Notes under the pieces: model-generated
Told to the model about the DNA's origin: nothing
The model's input: only the letters and a program-made list of their open reading frames with translations
Databases searched by the model: none
Translations under genes and position numbers: made by a program
NCBI GenBank assembly: GCA_002840125.1
Contig: PGZF01000002.1
Span: 310,001-374,000 of the forward strand
Reading direction: 5' to 3'
Length of the DNA stretch: 64,000 nt
Source: Gammaproteobacteria bacterium HGW-Gammaproteobacteria-15
GTDB taxonomy: Bacteria > Pseudomonadota > Gammaproteobacteria > Enterobacterales > Alteromonadaceae
Part shown: positions 50,897-59,909 of the stretch, piece by piece
How the letters are laid out: every line of letters starts with the position of its first letter
How positions within the stretch are numbered: position 1 is the stretch's first letter

Positions 50897-52156
50897 TCAG
50901 GGCTTGCCCTGAATATGGTAGCTGACCTGTGCTCTGGGGTTGAGGTATTCCGCAATATGCTGCGGGAGCGACTGAATTTTAATTACTTTGCTGATACTGA
51001 GTTTATCCGGCTCTAATGTCAGAATTGGCGCTTCCAGTCTTGGAACATCAGCGTCGTATACCAGCACATTCGGGCACAGCAGGCTGTCGCTGTTTACGGA
51101 CATGACAATGCCCAGCCGTTGATCTGACAACAAAACAATAGTGCCTGGTGGGTACACGCCCATCATTTTAATCATCACTTTCATTTCACGATCAGGCAGT
51201 TTGCCTTTCATACTACGGTACATATACGACAGCGCATGGTGCGGCGAGCGTGATTTACTGATATCCAGCGGATGGCACAAATTGTCAAACGCATTAACCA
51301 CTGCCACAATTTTAGCTAAGGCATCGATTTGTGGCTCTTTTAAAGCCTTAGGGTAGCCGCTGCCGTCAATATACTCGTGGTGTTGCTCAATAATAGGCCA
51401 GGCGTCCAGCGGAAAGGTATCGGTTAAACCCACTAACTCCACACCATATTTGGTATGCAGCTTTAGCAGGTTTTGCTCTGGCGTACTCAGCTCTGTGGTT
51501 TTGCGTAAAATCTGGCTGGGTATTTTAATTTTGCCAATATCATGGAACAAAGCGCCAATGCCTACGGTTTTAACCTGCGCTGGCGACAGGTTAAGGTTTT
51601 TTGCCAGCATCATTGACAAAGTAGCCACATTCAAAGAGTGATAATACAGGCCTTCCTGCTCTTTAGCTGCACCGGAAATTAAATGCAGCACCAGCGAATC
51701 GGCTCCGAGCAGAATATCCGCCATGGCGCTGATCAGGCTGCCGGCCTCTTCTATAGCGTTGAGCGGGCGGCTGTTAATTTTGCTCATCAGGCTTTTTACC
51801 TGCAGTAAAGATTGAGCAAAGGCTTTTTCAGTGCGCTGTAAATCACGCCGGTGCGCTTTGGCCTGCTCAATGCGCTGCATTTTTTCCTGCTGCATTTTCA
51901 GCTGCGCTTCACTGGCTGCCATATTAAACCCGGCTGTGTCCTCGTCGCTTAACTCTGCCGGTTGTGCAACTTGGACACTTTTATCCGGGTAAAAAAACAC
52001 ATAATCCAGATTGAGCGATTTGATAATTTGTAGCTGCTGGCTGTTTTCTATAATCATATTGCCAGACAAGAATGGATGTTTTAGCCAACCGGCAGGCAGC
52101 TTAATGGCATAGCCCAGTTTTAACGCTTCGGGTTTTATTTTCAGCACAGGTAACAA
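50897..52156 (-). CDS. HD-GYP domain cyclic di-GMP phosphodiesterase with DUF3391
   Basis: About 419 residues. The N-terminal DUF3391 domain (LKLGYAIKLPAGWLKHPFL, DYVFFYPDK) is followed by a helical linker (about 95-140) and a HD-GYP domain: YYHSLNVATLSMMLA, LFHDIGKIKIPSQIL (HD), QHHEYIDGSGYPKAL (GYP intact) and VNAFDNLCHP. Metal-binding His and Asp residues are kept, so it should hydrolyse c-di-GMP. The start is uncertain: frame opens at a TTG (52156), and a GTG three codons on is nearly as plausible. With the Wsp-like cluster, it is the second c-di-GMP module of the window. Confidence 0.88.
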   Translation of the reverse strand: MLPVLKIKPEALKLGYAIKLPAGWLKHPFLSGNMIIENSQQLQIIKSLNLDYVFFYPDKSVQVAQPAELSDEDTAGFNMAASEAQLKMQQEKMQRIEQAKAHRRDLQRTEKAFAQSLLQVKSLMSKINSRPLNAIEEAGSLISAMADILLGADSLVLHLISGAAKEQEGLYYHSLNVATLSMMLAKNLNLSPAQVKTVGIGALFHDIGKIKIPSQILRKTTELSTPEQNLLKLHTKYGVELVGLTDTFPLDAWPIIEQHHEYIDGSGYPKALKEPQIDALAKIVAVVNAFDNLCHPLDISKSRSPHHALSYMYRSMKGKLPDREMKVMIKMMGVYPPGTIVLLSDQRLGIVMSVNSDSLLCPNVLVYDADVPRLEAPILTLEPDKLSISKVIKIQSLPQHIAEYLNPRAQVSYHIQGKP

Positions 52157-52279
52157 GAGCTCCGGTAAAGCTAATGAGAGTAAGCCACTAGTTTAAGTTT
52201 CAAACTGCACAATACCAAAGAGGTAAAACAAAAAAATCCCGACAATTGCACCAGGTTAGACCAGTTGCTGATTTGCCGC

Positions 52280-52323
52280 TTGACAGTATTTAAATTCAAA
52301 CGTACATTTCAAACATGCGTTTA
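52280..52323 (+). promoter_or_regulatory. Sigma-70 promoter and PsrA-type operator of psrA-fadE
   Basis: TTGACA (52280-52285), a 17-bp spacer and TACATT (52303-52308) form a strong promoter. CAAAC-ATGC-GTTTA (52310-52323) directly over the start site fits the PsrA operator pattern G/CAAAC-N2-4-GTTTG/C except for the last base. The placement suggests autorepression relieved by long-chain acyl compounds. Confidence 0.65.
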
Positions 52324-52338
52324 AATATTGGTGGCGTT

Positions 52339-53025
52339 ATGTCTGTTAAGCACAGCACCCAACATAAAATTCTCGATGCGGCGCAAACATTGTTTGCCGA
52401 AACGGGCTTTACCGATACCTCTTTGCGGCAAATAACCAGTATGGCTGAGGTTAATTTAGCGTCGGTTAATTACCATTTTGGTTCAAAAAAAGAACTTATT
52501 CAGGCCGTGCTACAGCGCTATTTGGTGGTGCTGATGCCACGCTTGGATCAGGAGTTTACCCGTTTGCTGGCTGTGCAACAGCCAAACAGCTTAAGCCAGG
52601 TGCTCTCGGTGTTTGTAAAGCCGTTACTGGAGCTAAACAAAGTACATCAGAACGGCGCACGTATTTTTTTACAACTGCTGGGTCGTGGTTATACCGATGT
52701 ACAGGGGCACTTGCGTTGGTTTTTTAACCATCATTATGGCCGTGTACTGGATAAGCTGGTATTACTGGTGCAGCAGGCCTGTCCGGATTTACCACCCAGC
52801 GAGCTATTCTGGCGGTTGCATTTTTCACTGGGTACTGTGGTATTTACCATGGCATCTAATGAAGCCTTAGCTGAAATAGCCGAAGCAGATTTTAATGAAA
52901 AAGTTGATATTGAAGGCGTAATTTTACGCTTACTGCCGTACTTGTCCGCAGCCATTGCTGCGCCTGTTGCCACTGTTACTCAATTAAGTCATACCGCGCC
53001 TGCAATGGCGAGTGAAGGAAGATAA
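52339..53025 (+). CDS. psrA: TetR-family fatty-acid regulator PsrA
   Basis: TetR-type regulator of about 228 residues. The DNA-binding domain reads ILDAAQTLFAETGFTDTSLRQIT and AEVNLASVNYHFGSKKELI (split: ILDAAQTLFAETGF, TDTSLRQIT), very like PsrA of Shewanella and Pseudomonas. The ATG at 52339 is chosen over 52315 because the predicted transcription start is at about 52315. One nt separates it from fadE, an arrangement typical of PsrA-controlled beta-oxidation genes. Confidence 0.86.
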   Translation: MSVKHSTQHKILDAAQTLFAETGFTDTSLRQITSMAEVNLASVNYHFGSKKELIQAVLQRYLVVLMPRLDQEFTRLLAVQQPNSLSQVLSVFVKPLLELNKVHQNGARIFLQLLGRGYTDVQGHLRWFFNHHYGRVLDKLVLLVQQACPDLPPSELFWRLHFSLGTVVFTMASNEALAEIAEADFNEKVDIEGVILRLLPYLSAAIAAPVATVTQLSHTAPAMASEGR

Positions 53026-53026
53026 T

Positions 53027-55342
53027 ATGTTGATTCTATTAGTATTGGTTGTCACGCTGGCGGTGATTTTTGGCGTTGCTGATATTCGCCGTAATTTAAT
53101 TACCAAACCTGTGTTTACCATGTTCAAAAAAATTCTGCCGCCACTGTCTGATACAGAACGTGAAGCGATGGAAGCAGGTGATGTATGGTGGGACGGTGAT
53201 CTGTTTCAGGGGAAGCCAGATTGGCACAAGCTGCATAGTTTCCCTAAAGCGGAGCTAAACGCTGATGAACAGGCTTTTATGGACAATCAGGTAGAAACCC
53301 TGCTGAAAATGCTCGATGACTACAAGATTGTGCAAGAACAGCGGGATTTGCCTACCGAGGTATGGGATTTCTTAAAACGTGAAGGCTTCTTCGCGATGAT
53401 TATTCCTAAATCCTACGGTGGCCGCGAGTTTTCTGCTATTGCCAACTCAACTATTGTTTCGCGTATTGCTACCCGCAGTTTAACTGCAGCAGTAACCGTA
53501 ATGGTGCCTAACTCATTAGGCCCTGGCGAGTTGCTAATGCACTACGGCACACAGCAGCAGAAAGACTTTTGGTTGCCCGGTTTAGCCAATGGTACTGATG
53601 TGCCCTGTTTTGCGTTGACGGGCCCAGAGGCAGGCTCTGACGCTGGTGGTATTCCAGATACCGGTATTATATGTAAGGGGGAGTTTGAAGGTAAAGAAGT
53701 CGTTGGTATTCGTCTTAACTGGGATAAACGCTACATTACATTAGCACCGGTGGCAACAGTGCTGGGGTTGGCCTTTAAACTGTATGATCCGGATGGCTTA
53801 ATTGGGAATAAAGAAGAGCTGGGTATTACCTGTGCGCTTATTCCTACCAGCCATAAAGGTGTTGAGATTGGTGACCGCCACTTCCCGATGAATATGGCGT
53901 TTATGAATGGTACCACCTACGGTAAAGATGTGTTTATTCCACTGGAATGGATTATTGGTGGCCCTGATTATGCCGGCCGTGGCTGGCGGATGCTGGTTGA
54001 ATGTTTATCAGCAGGCCGGGGTATCAGTCTGCCAGCCTTAGCCACCGCTACCGGGCACCTGGCAGCGCGAATGACCGGTGCCTATGGCTATGTACGCCAG
54101 CAGTTTGGCTTATCGATTGGTAAGTTTGAAGGTGTTCAGGAATCACTGGCCCGTATCGGCGGTTTTACCTACAGCCTTGAAGCCATGCGGGTTATGACAG
54201 CCGGTGCTATCGATATGAAGCTAAGCCCAAGCGTGGTAACGGCCATTGCCAAATACCACATGACTGAAATGTCGCGAACCTTAATGAATGATGCCTTTGA
54301 TATTCATGCTGGCCGCGCTATTCAGATCGGGCCGAAAAACTACCTGGCACATGGTTATATGGGTATACCCATTTCCATTACGGTAGAGGGCGCAAATATT
54401 CTGACCCGTAACCTGATGATTTTCGGTCAGGGCGCAACGCGTTGCCATCCCTATGTACTGGCGGAACTGGAAGCGGCGGCAAACCCGGATGCAGAGCAGG
54501 GCTTAAAACAATTTGACAGCTTGCTGCTTAAGCATATCGGCTTTGCTATGGGGAATACTTTCGGTGCGCTGTGGCAGGGTATAACAGCAGGTGCTTTAAA
54601 CACTGCTCCAGTATCTGGTGAAACTGCTAAATATTATAAACAGTTAAGCCGTATGAGCCGTGGCTTGGCATTAAGTGCAGATTTTTCGATGCTGATTTTA
54701 GGCGGTGAGTTAAAACGCCGTGAAATGCTGTCAGCGCGCTTAGGTGATGTATTAAGCCAGCTGTATATTGCCTCCGCTGTATTAAAATTCTATGAAGATA
54801 ATGGTCGTCAGCAATGTGATCTGCCATTTGTGCATTACAGCCTGCAGCGGGCGTTGTTTGAAATTGGCCGTGCTTTTGATGGCTTCTTTGCTAACTTTCC
54901 TAATCGCTTTGTTGCCGGGTTATTGCGTGTTCTGGTATTTCCGTTCGGCATAGGCTACAAAATGCCAGATGACGATACCGCTATTCAGATCTGCGAAGCG
55001 ATGTCCAAACCTGGTGTGGTACGCGACCGGTTAACACATCTGTGTTACATCGGCGAGGGGGAGGACGATGCAACGGGGTTGATGGAAAGCGCTTTTATAG
55101 CAATGTATGAAGCGCAGCCTGTAATGAAGAAGATTTATCAGGCCCAGCGCGATGGTAAGCTGCCGCGTAAGCAACCACTGGAGCAAACCATTGAGCAAGC
55201 CTTACTGGCTGAAGTGATAAGCGACACGGAATCTAAACAGTTATTGAAAATGAATGCCTTGCGTTTTAGCGCTATCAGCGTAGACAGCTTTAAGGCGGGC
55301 GATCTGGAAAGTCGTGCTTTAGTCTCAGCTGACGTCGTCTAA
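53027..55342 (+). CDS. fadE: Acyl-CoA dehydrogenase FadE
   Basis: First step of fatty-acid beta-oxidation. A 771-residue long-form FadE with an N-terminal membrane helix (MLILLVLVVTLAVIFGVADI), the ACAD N-domain, FAD/substrate strands CFALTGPEAGSDAGGIPDTG, GRGISLPALATATGHLAARM and HAGRAIQIGPKNYLAHGYMG, and a C-terminal DUF1974-type domain specific to FadE. ATG 53027 with GAAGGA is preferred over the GTG at 53012, which lies inside psrA. Cotranscribed with psrA; a terminator follows. Confidence 0.95.
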   Translation: MLILLVLVVTLAVIFGVADIRRNLITKPVFTMFKKILPPLSDTEREAMEAGDVWWDGDLFQGKPDWHKLHSFPKAELNADEQAFMDNQVETLLKMLDDYKIVQEQRDLPTEVWDFLKREGFFAMIIPKSYGGREFSAIANSTIVSRIATRSLTAAVTVMVPNSLGPGELLMHYGTQQQKDFWLPGLANGTDVPCFALTGPEAGSDAGGIPDTGIICKGEFEGKEVVGIRLNWDKRYITLAPVATVLGLAFKLYDPDGLIGNKEELGITCALIPTSHKGVEIGDRHFPMNMAFMNGTTYGKDVFIPLEWIIGGPDYAGRGWRMLVECLSAGRGISLPALATATGHLAARMTGAYGYVRQQFGLSIGKFEGVQESLARIGGFTYSLEAMRVMTAGAIDMKLSPSVVTAIAKYHMTEMSRTLMNDAFDIHAGRAIQIGPKNYLAHGYMGIPISITVEGANILTRNLMIFGQGATRCHPYVLAELEAAANPDAEQGLKQFDSLLLKHIGFAMGNTFGALWQGITAGALNTAPVSGETAKYYKQLSRMSRGLALSADFSMLILGGELKRREMLSARLGDVLSQLYIASAVLKFYEDNGRQQCDLPFVHYSLQRALFEIGRAFDGFFANFPNRFVAGLLRVLVFPFGIGYKMPDDDTAIQICEAMSKPGVVRDRLTHLCYIGEGEDDATGLMESAFIAMYEAQPVMKKIYQAQRDGKLPRKQPLEQTIEQALLAEVISDTESKQLLKMNALRFSAISVDSFKAGDLESRALVSADVV

Positions 55343-55359
55343 ACAACTTGCTACACTCA

Positions 55360-55398
55360 AACGCCGACAGAGCCTGATGCTGTGTCGGCGTTTTTTTT
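55360..55398 (+). terminator. Rho-independent terminator after fadE
   Basis: AACGCCGACA / TGTCGGCGTT, a 10-bp stem around a 13-nt loop and followed by eight T. Confidence 0.93.
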
Positions 55399-55417
55399 AT
55401 TGCTTTAAGGAGCTGTT

Positions 55418-55915
55418 ATGTCTGATAAAATTCATTTGCGTTTAGCCACCCCGCACGATGTACCTGTTATATTAACTTTTATTCAAGGGCTGGCTGAATA
55501 TGAAAGGCTGTCAGATCAGGTTGTGGCTACAGAAGAAAAATTACAACAGACATTATTTGGTCACAAAGCTTATGCTGAGGTTGTCATCGCAGAATATGAT
55601 GGTAAGGCTGCCGGCTTTGCATTGTTCTTTCATAATTATTCAACATTTTTAGCTAAACCAGGTATTTATCTGGAAGACCTGTTTGTACTGCCTGAATATC
55701 GCGGTAAAGGTTTGGGCCGGGTACTGCTGAGTTATCTTGCAAAACTGGCTGTCGAGCGCGACTGTGGCCGTCTTGAGTGGTCTGTACTAGACTGGAATCA
55801 ACCTGCGATAGATTTTTATCAGGCACAGGGCGCCACTATGCTGCATGATTGGCGGATAAACCGGGTTACCGGTGCATCGTTGCAGCAGCTGGCGGCTAAA
55901 TATACAGTTAGTTAA
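55418..55915 (+). CDS. GNAT-family N-acetyltransferase (diamine/thialysine acetyltransferase-like)
   Basis: 165 residues; acetyl-CoA-binding loop PEYRGKGLGRVLLSYLAKLA (about 92-111), and LEDLFVLPEYRGKG plus RLEWSVLDWNQPAIDFY, which resemble SSAT-type diamine or thialysine acetyltransferases. The N-terminus (RLATPHDVPVILTFI) is typical. AAGGAG precedes the ATG. Substrate specificity is not provable from sequence. Confidence 0.85.
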   Translation: MSDKIHLRLATPHDVPVILTFIQGLAEYERLSDQVVATEEKLQQTLFGHKAYAEVVIAEYDGKAAGFALFFHNYSTFLAKPGIYLEDLFVLPEYRGKGLGRVLLSYLAKLAVERDCGRLEWSVLDWNQPAIDFYQAQGATMLHDWRINRVTGASLQQLAAKYTVS

Positions 55916-56049
55916 TATTATTGTGAACTTGATGTGACTCTAAATAATTTAGTATATGAAATTCGCATTGTTAGATGATTTTACTATGTAAAACAAACAA
56001 AGAGTGGCTACTATATTTACTGAGTCTAATGTATTAACTGGATATCATC

Positions 56050-56823
56050 ATGGATTGTGTCAGCCTGGCCGACAACTTTAAGCAGTATTTTGAAATTAAG
56101 TTTGCCGCTTCAACAGCATTACGACAAGAGTCTTTTAAAATCAGACACTCAGTGTACTGTGAAGAACTGGGCTGGGAGCCGTTGCGCGAAAATGGTATGG
56201 AAACCGATGAGTGTGACGAGTACTCTTTCGCCTTGCTGTTGGTGCATAAAAGGACTGGCCAGTATGCCGGCACCGCACGGCTGGTTATTCCTCCAGCGGA
56301 ACACCCGTCTTATCAGTTGCCGTTTGAACAGCACTGCTTATCGTCAGTCAGAACCGATTTAATTGATCTGTCTGAATTTGAACGCGGATCTTTCAGTGAA
56401 ATTTCCCGGCTTGCTGTGCCTGAAGCGTTTCGCCGTCGGTTAGGTGAGCAAAACACGCCCTATGTCATCAACGAGATTAATCTGGAAAAAGATGTATTTT
56501 CAGAAGAGGAGCGCAGAAATTTCCCCAATATTGCTATAGGCTTATACCTGAGCATTATAGCGCTGGTACAAATGTGTCATCACAAGGCTATGTTTGTTGT
56601 GGTAGAACCCCGGTTAAAAAAACGCCTTGAGCGATTGGGGCTGGCGTTTGAGCAAATCGGTGATGAAATGGATTATCATGGCACCCGCGCGTTGTTTTAT
56701 CTTCCTGAGCATAAGTTCATTTCGGCACTTAACCCGGAAATTCTGCAGCTGTTTAATATGCTCAAAAGCCAGTTAGCTCCGCAACTGCGGCTTTACCCTT
56801 ATTTAATCCGGCAAAAGGACTAA
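56050..56823 (+). CDS. PEP-CTERM/exosortase system-associated acyltransferase
   Basis: A 257-residue protein of the AHL-synthase-like acyltransferase family found with exosortase loci. It shows LRQESFKIRHSVYCEELGWEP (split: LRQESFKIRH, SVYCEELGWEP), YAGTARLVIPPA, the SEISRLAVPEAFRRR block and IGLYLSIIALVQMCHHK. LuxI-like Arg/Asp/Glu residues (RHSVYCEEL, EISRLAV) are kept. It presumably acylates an amine using acyl-ACP or acyl-CoA; the acceptor is unknown. The E1-nitroreductase fusion follows after 4 nt, so the two act together. No clear ribosome binding site precedes the ATG. Confidence 0.85.
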   Translation: MDCVSLADNFKQYFEIKFAASTALRQESFKIRHSVYCEELGWEPLRENGMETDECDEYSFALLLVHKRTGQYAGTARLVIPPAEHPSYQLPFEQHCLSSVRTDLIDLSEFERGSFSEISRLAVPEAFRRRLGEQNTPYVINEINLEKDVFSEEERRNFPNIAIGLYLSIIALVQMCHHKAMFVVVEPRLKKRLERLGLAFEQIGDEMDYHGTRALFYLPEHKFISALNPEILQLFNMLKSQLAPQLRLYPYLIRQKD

Positions 56824-56827
56824 TCGT

Positions 56828-58795
56828 ATGAGTTCATCCGATTTTGACTACTACAAAGCGTTTTCGCGCAATATTGGCTGGCTCACCTTAGCAGAGCAGC
56901 AATTGCTGGCCAGTAAGCGCGTGGCAATTGCCGGTATGGGAGGGGTTGGAGGAGCACACTTACTGACGTTGGCCCGGCTTGGGGTTGGCCGGTTTCACCT
57001 GGCAGATTTCGACAGTTTCGATATTGAAAATTTTAACCGTCAGGCTGGTGCCAGATTATCTTCCGTTGGCCAAAAAAAGCTCGATACACTGGTAGCAATG
57101 GCGCTGGACATTAACCCTGCTCTGGAAATAACCACTTTTGCAGACGGTGTTACTGAAAGTAATATCGATGCTTTTTTACAGGATGTTGATGTATATATTG
57201 ATGGCCTTGATTTTTTTGCGCTGAAAATCAGAAGCCTGATGTTTCAAAAAGCCTATGATGCGGGTATTCCGGCTGTAACCGCTGCGCCTTTGGGAATGGG
57301 GGTGGCGAACCTGAACTTTTTGCCCGGCAAGATGACATTTGAGCAATATTTTCTGCTTGATGGCTGTGATGAAAATGAACAGTATTTGCGCTTTTTTGTC
57401 GGGTTATCGCCTGCCAGACTGCACAGCGCCTATTTAGTGGTGCCGGAGAGTATTAATTTACCTGAACGCAAAGGGCCGTCAACTATTATGGCTTGCGAGC
57501 TTTGCGCTGGTGTTGCAGCAACTCAGGCATTAAAGTTAATGCTAAACCGCGGGAAGGTTATTGCGGCGCCCAGAAGCTTGCAGTTTGACGCCTATCGTAA
57601 TAGCTATAAAGTGAGCTGGCGGCCTTTTGGCAATGCCAATCCAATAAACCGGCTGGCACTTCAACTGGGCCGGAAGTATTTTCTGAATCAACCTGTGCAG
57701 GTAGCGCCTAAAACTGCACCGGAGCAAGATCCATTACGTTATGTATTAGATAAAGCCCGCTGGGCGCCCAGTGGGGATAATACCCAATGTTGGCGTTTTC
57801 GACCGACATCGGCATTAAGTTGCGACATTCTGGGCAATGATACCCGCCACGATGTGGTATACGATTTAAACGGCTTCGCCAGCAATATGGCCCACGGTGC
57901 TTTACTCGAAACTGCCCGTATCGCGGCTTCTGAACGCGGATATCAGCTGGAAATAAGCGATATTGACCGCTCTGATGCAGAGCATCCGGTGTACAAAATT
58001 GCTTTGCTGCAAGACAGCAGCATTAAAGCTGATGCGCTTGCCCCCTATATTGAAACCCGAACCGTACAACGCAGGCCAATGGGCACTGCGGCACTGAGCG
58101 CAGAGGAAAAGCGTCAGCTTGAAATGGCCTTACCAGCCGGCTTTGCGGTGCATTGGTTTGAAAGTACAGCTGAGCGCTGGACTATCGCTAAGTTATTATA
58201 TGGTAATGCTTACACCCGGCTCATTATGAAAGAGGGCTATGATGTACATAGTAAAATTATCGATTGGGGTAAGCAGTTCAGTATAGACAAAATCCCCGAG
58301 CAGGCATTAGGGGTAGATGCCGCCACGGCAAAACTGATGAAATGGGCGCTGGCAAGCTGGGAGCGCTTTGAGTTTATGGCCAAATATATGGGGGGAACCA
58401 TAGCACCCAGGTTGCAACTGGATTTATTACCGGCATTACGCTGCAGCGCACACTTTGTGCTGTATAGCACTGCTGCTGATGCTCCGCTAACCCTGGATCA
58501 GCAGGTAGCCGCAGGGCGCGCTTTACAGCGTTTTTGGCTTACGGCAACTAAGCTAAAACTAGGCTTTCAGCCTGAACAGACACCGGTTATTTTTTCCGGC
58601 TATTTGCGTGACAACGTGCAGTTTACCACTAACCAGCAAGCATTTGACAACGCAGTGGCGATGGACAAAAAGCTGGCTGCGTTATTACCGCCACAAGTAT
58701 TTACTAATAAGGTATTTTTTGGCCGGGTAGGGCGTAGTGAGCAACCAGCTTCGCGTTCGCTGCGGTTTAGCCTGCAACAATTGCTGGTAGAGTAA
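56828..58795 (+). CDS. ThiF/E1-like adenylyltransferase fused to nitroreductase domain
   Basis: A 655-residue fusion. The N-terminal 290 residues are a ThiF/E1-like domain: VAIAGMGGVGGAHLLTLARLGVGRFH (split: VAIAGMGGVGGAHLLTLA, RLGVGRFH), DFDSFDIENFNRQ (Mg-ATP-binding Asp, Asn, Arg, Gln), YIDGLDFF and a CELC motif. Residues about 300-650 resemble the FMN nitroreductase fold: RYVLDKARWAPSGDNTQCWRF, ETRTVQRRPM, and GRALQRFWLTATKLKLG. E1-nitroreductase fusions are known in comparative genomics but their chemistry is undescribed to my knowledge. AAGGA precedes the ATG. Next to an acyltransferase and PEP-CTERM genes. Confidence 0.82.
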   Translation: MSSSDFDYYKAFSRNIGWLTLAEQQLLASKRVAIAGMGGVGGAHLLTLARLGVGRFHLADFDSFDIENFNRQAGARLSSVGQKKLDTLVAMALDINPALEITTFADGVTESNIDAFLQDVDVYIDGLDFFALKIRSLMFQKAYDAGIPAVTAAPLGMGVANLNFLPGKMTFEQYFLLDGCDENEQYLRFFVGLSPARLHSAYLVVPESINLPERKGPSTIMACELCAGVAATQALKLMLNRGKVIAAPRSLQFDAYRNSYKVSWRPFGNANPINRLALQLGRKYFLNQPVQVAPKTAPEQDPLRYVLDKARWAPSGDNTQCWRFRPTSALSCDILGNDTRHDVVYDLNGFASNMAHGALLETARIAASERGYQLEISDIDRSDAEHPVYKIALLQDSSIKADALAPYIETRTVQRRPMGTAALSAEEKRQLEMALPAGFAVHWFESTAERWTIAKLLYGNAYTRLIMKEGYDVHSKIIDWGKQFSIDKIPEQALGVDAATAKLMKWALASWERFEFMAKYMGGTIAPRLQLDLLPALRCSAHFVLYSTAADAPLTLDQQVAAGRALQRFWLTATKLKLGFQPEQTPVIFSGYLRDNVQFTTNQQAFDNAVAMDKKLAALLPPQVFTNKVFFGRVGRSEQPASRSLRFSLQQLLVE

Positions 58796-58853
58796 GCAGA
58801 GATACTACGCAAAAAAATGCTCACTCAGAACATACAGTGTAAAAGACAATAAA

Positions 58854-58877
58854 AAAGGGCATCATCAGATGCCCTTT
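58854..58877. terminator. Bidirectional terminator between ThiF-nitroreductase and PEP-CTERM genes
   Basis: AAAGGGCATC-ATCA-GATGCCCTTT, perfect 10-bp stem, with an A-run on the left and TTTCTAATT on the right; serves the two convergent genes. Confidence 0.88.
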
Positions 58878-58895
58878 CTAATTAGCGCTGATACA

Positions 58896-59657
58896 TCAGG
58901 CTTTGTTACGACGGTTCAGACGTAAACCTAACAGACCTAAACCTAACAATGCTAAGCTTGCTGGTTCTGGTACAGTGAAGGTTTGGTTACCATCGTGACG
59001 GATTTGGAATTCCTGAGTAGAACCTGGAACACCGTTATAGTTTGGTGATAAACCAATAATGTTCTGCACAGTAACAATCAGTTGTGAGTACACAGCATTG
59101 TTACCAGAGATATCATTACCATTGTGGTAGAAGTAACCTGGGTTAGCGTTAAACTTCATGGTGATATCACAAGCACCAACACCAGCAACACTTGTCATAC
59201 AGTTGCCGTTAACCAATGAAAAAGTACCTAAAGCAGTCGCAGTACCTGCATCGTAAGCACCGTTTACAGTGGTGTCAGCCCATAAAGTGGCAGAACCGCC
59301 AGCAAATAAAACCTGAATTAAACCGCCGAAGTTAGGGAAGGCTTCTGCTGTACCATTAAATTCATAGTCCAGGAATACTTCGTATGCTGATGGTAAAAAG
59401 TTTGGCATACCTGATTGTTTGAAGTTAACCATTAATGTCTGGCCGAACTCCATAAAATCATCCTGACCACCAAAAATTGAACCATTGCCGTTAGTGTCAG
59501 TTTGAGTCACTTGTGCCAGATCCGGATCCCAGTCGATTTCGTCAAACATGGTAGAACCTGAACCGCCAAATGAGCTGTCGTCAAACATAATTACTGAAGC
59601 ACTGGCGTTAAAGGCCGCCGCTCCAGCTAAAAATAATCCTGCAAGTAATTTTTTCAT
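58896..59657 (-). CDS. PEP-CTERM sorting-domain exported protein
   Basis: About 253 residues. Signal peptide MKKLLAGLFLAGAAAFNASA, an extracellular Gly/Asn/Asp-rich middle of beta-type with few charges and one Cys pair (NCMTSVAGVGACD), and a C-terminal sorting signal VPEPASLALLGLGLLGLRLNRR, i.e. PEP motif, hydrophobic helix and basic tail. It should be cleaved by an exosortase and anchored in or released to the extracellular matrix. Overall it is like the flocculation-type PEP-CTERM proteins; identity is not certain. ATG 59657 has AAGGA; 59663 is an alternative. Confidence 0.88.
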   Translation of the reverse strand: MKKLLAGLFLAGAAAFNASASVIMFDDSSFGGSGSTMFDEIDWDPDLAQVTQTDTNGNGSIFGGQDDFMEFGQTLMVNFKQSGMPNFLPSAYEVFLDYEFNGTAEAFPNFGGLIQVLFAGGSATLWADTTVNGAYDAGTATALGTFSLVNGNCMTSVAGVGACDITMKFNANPGYFYHNGNDISGNNAVYSQLIVTVQNIIGLSPNYNGVPGSTQEFQIRHDGNQTFTVPEPASLALLGLGLLGLRLNRRNKA

Positions 59658-59737
59658 TTTCATTTCCTTAGTGAAGTTTCCACACAAGTTAGCTGGGGTG
59701 CCCCGCAAACTTATCCTCAAGCAATCGACTTATATAT

Positions 59738-59755
59738 AAGCAGTTTTGGTGCCAA
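59738..59755 (-). promoter_or_regulatory. Sigma-54 promoter of the PEP-CTERM gene
   Basis: TTGGCACCAAAACTGCTT on the minus strand: TTGGCAC is a perfect -24 element, and CTGC stands for TTGC with exact GG-N10-GC spacing. A start near 59727 gives a leader of about 70 nt. PEP-CTERM genes in XrtA systems are known to be controlled by the PrsK/PrsR pair with RpoN. Confidence 0.75.
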
Positions 59756-59876
59756 CTTTTTTTATTGTTTTTTATCAATAACTTGCGAGCTTGGTGGTGA
59801 GGGTGGAAACTGATGTTGTAAAATTACGTGACAGTAGCCGGAGGTGTTTTTTCATAGTGAAGCTGCTTTAACAGAG

Positions 59877-59902
59877 GCTGTGCTGCATTGCTGCAGCACA
59901 GC
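59877..59902 (+). other. Hairpin between prsT and the PEP-CTERM gene
   Basis: GCTGTGCTGC-ATTGCT-GCAGCACAGC, 10 bp, followed on + by AGTTTTATC. It could end transcription from the left weakly; for prsT on the minus strand no T-tract follows. Confidence 0.35.
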
Positions 59903-59909
59903 AGTTTTA

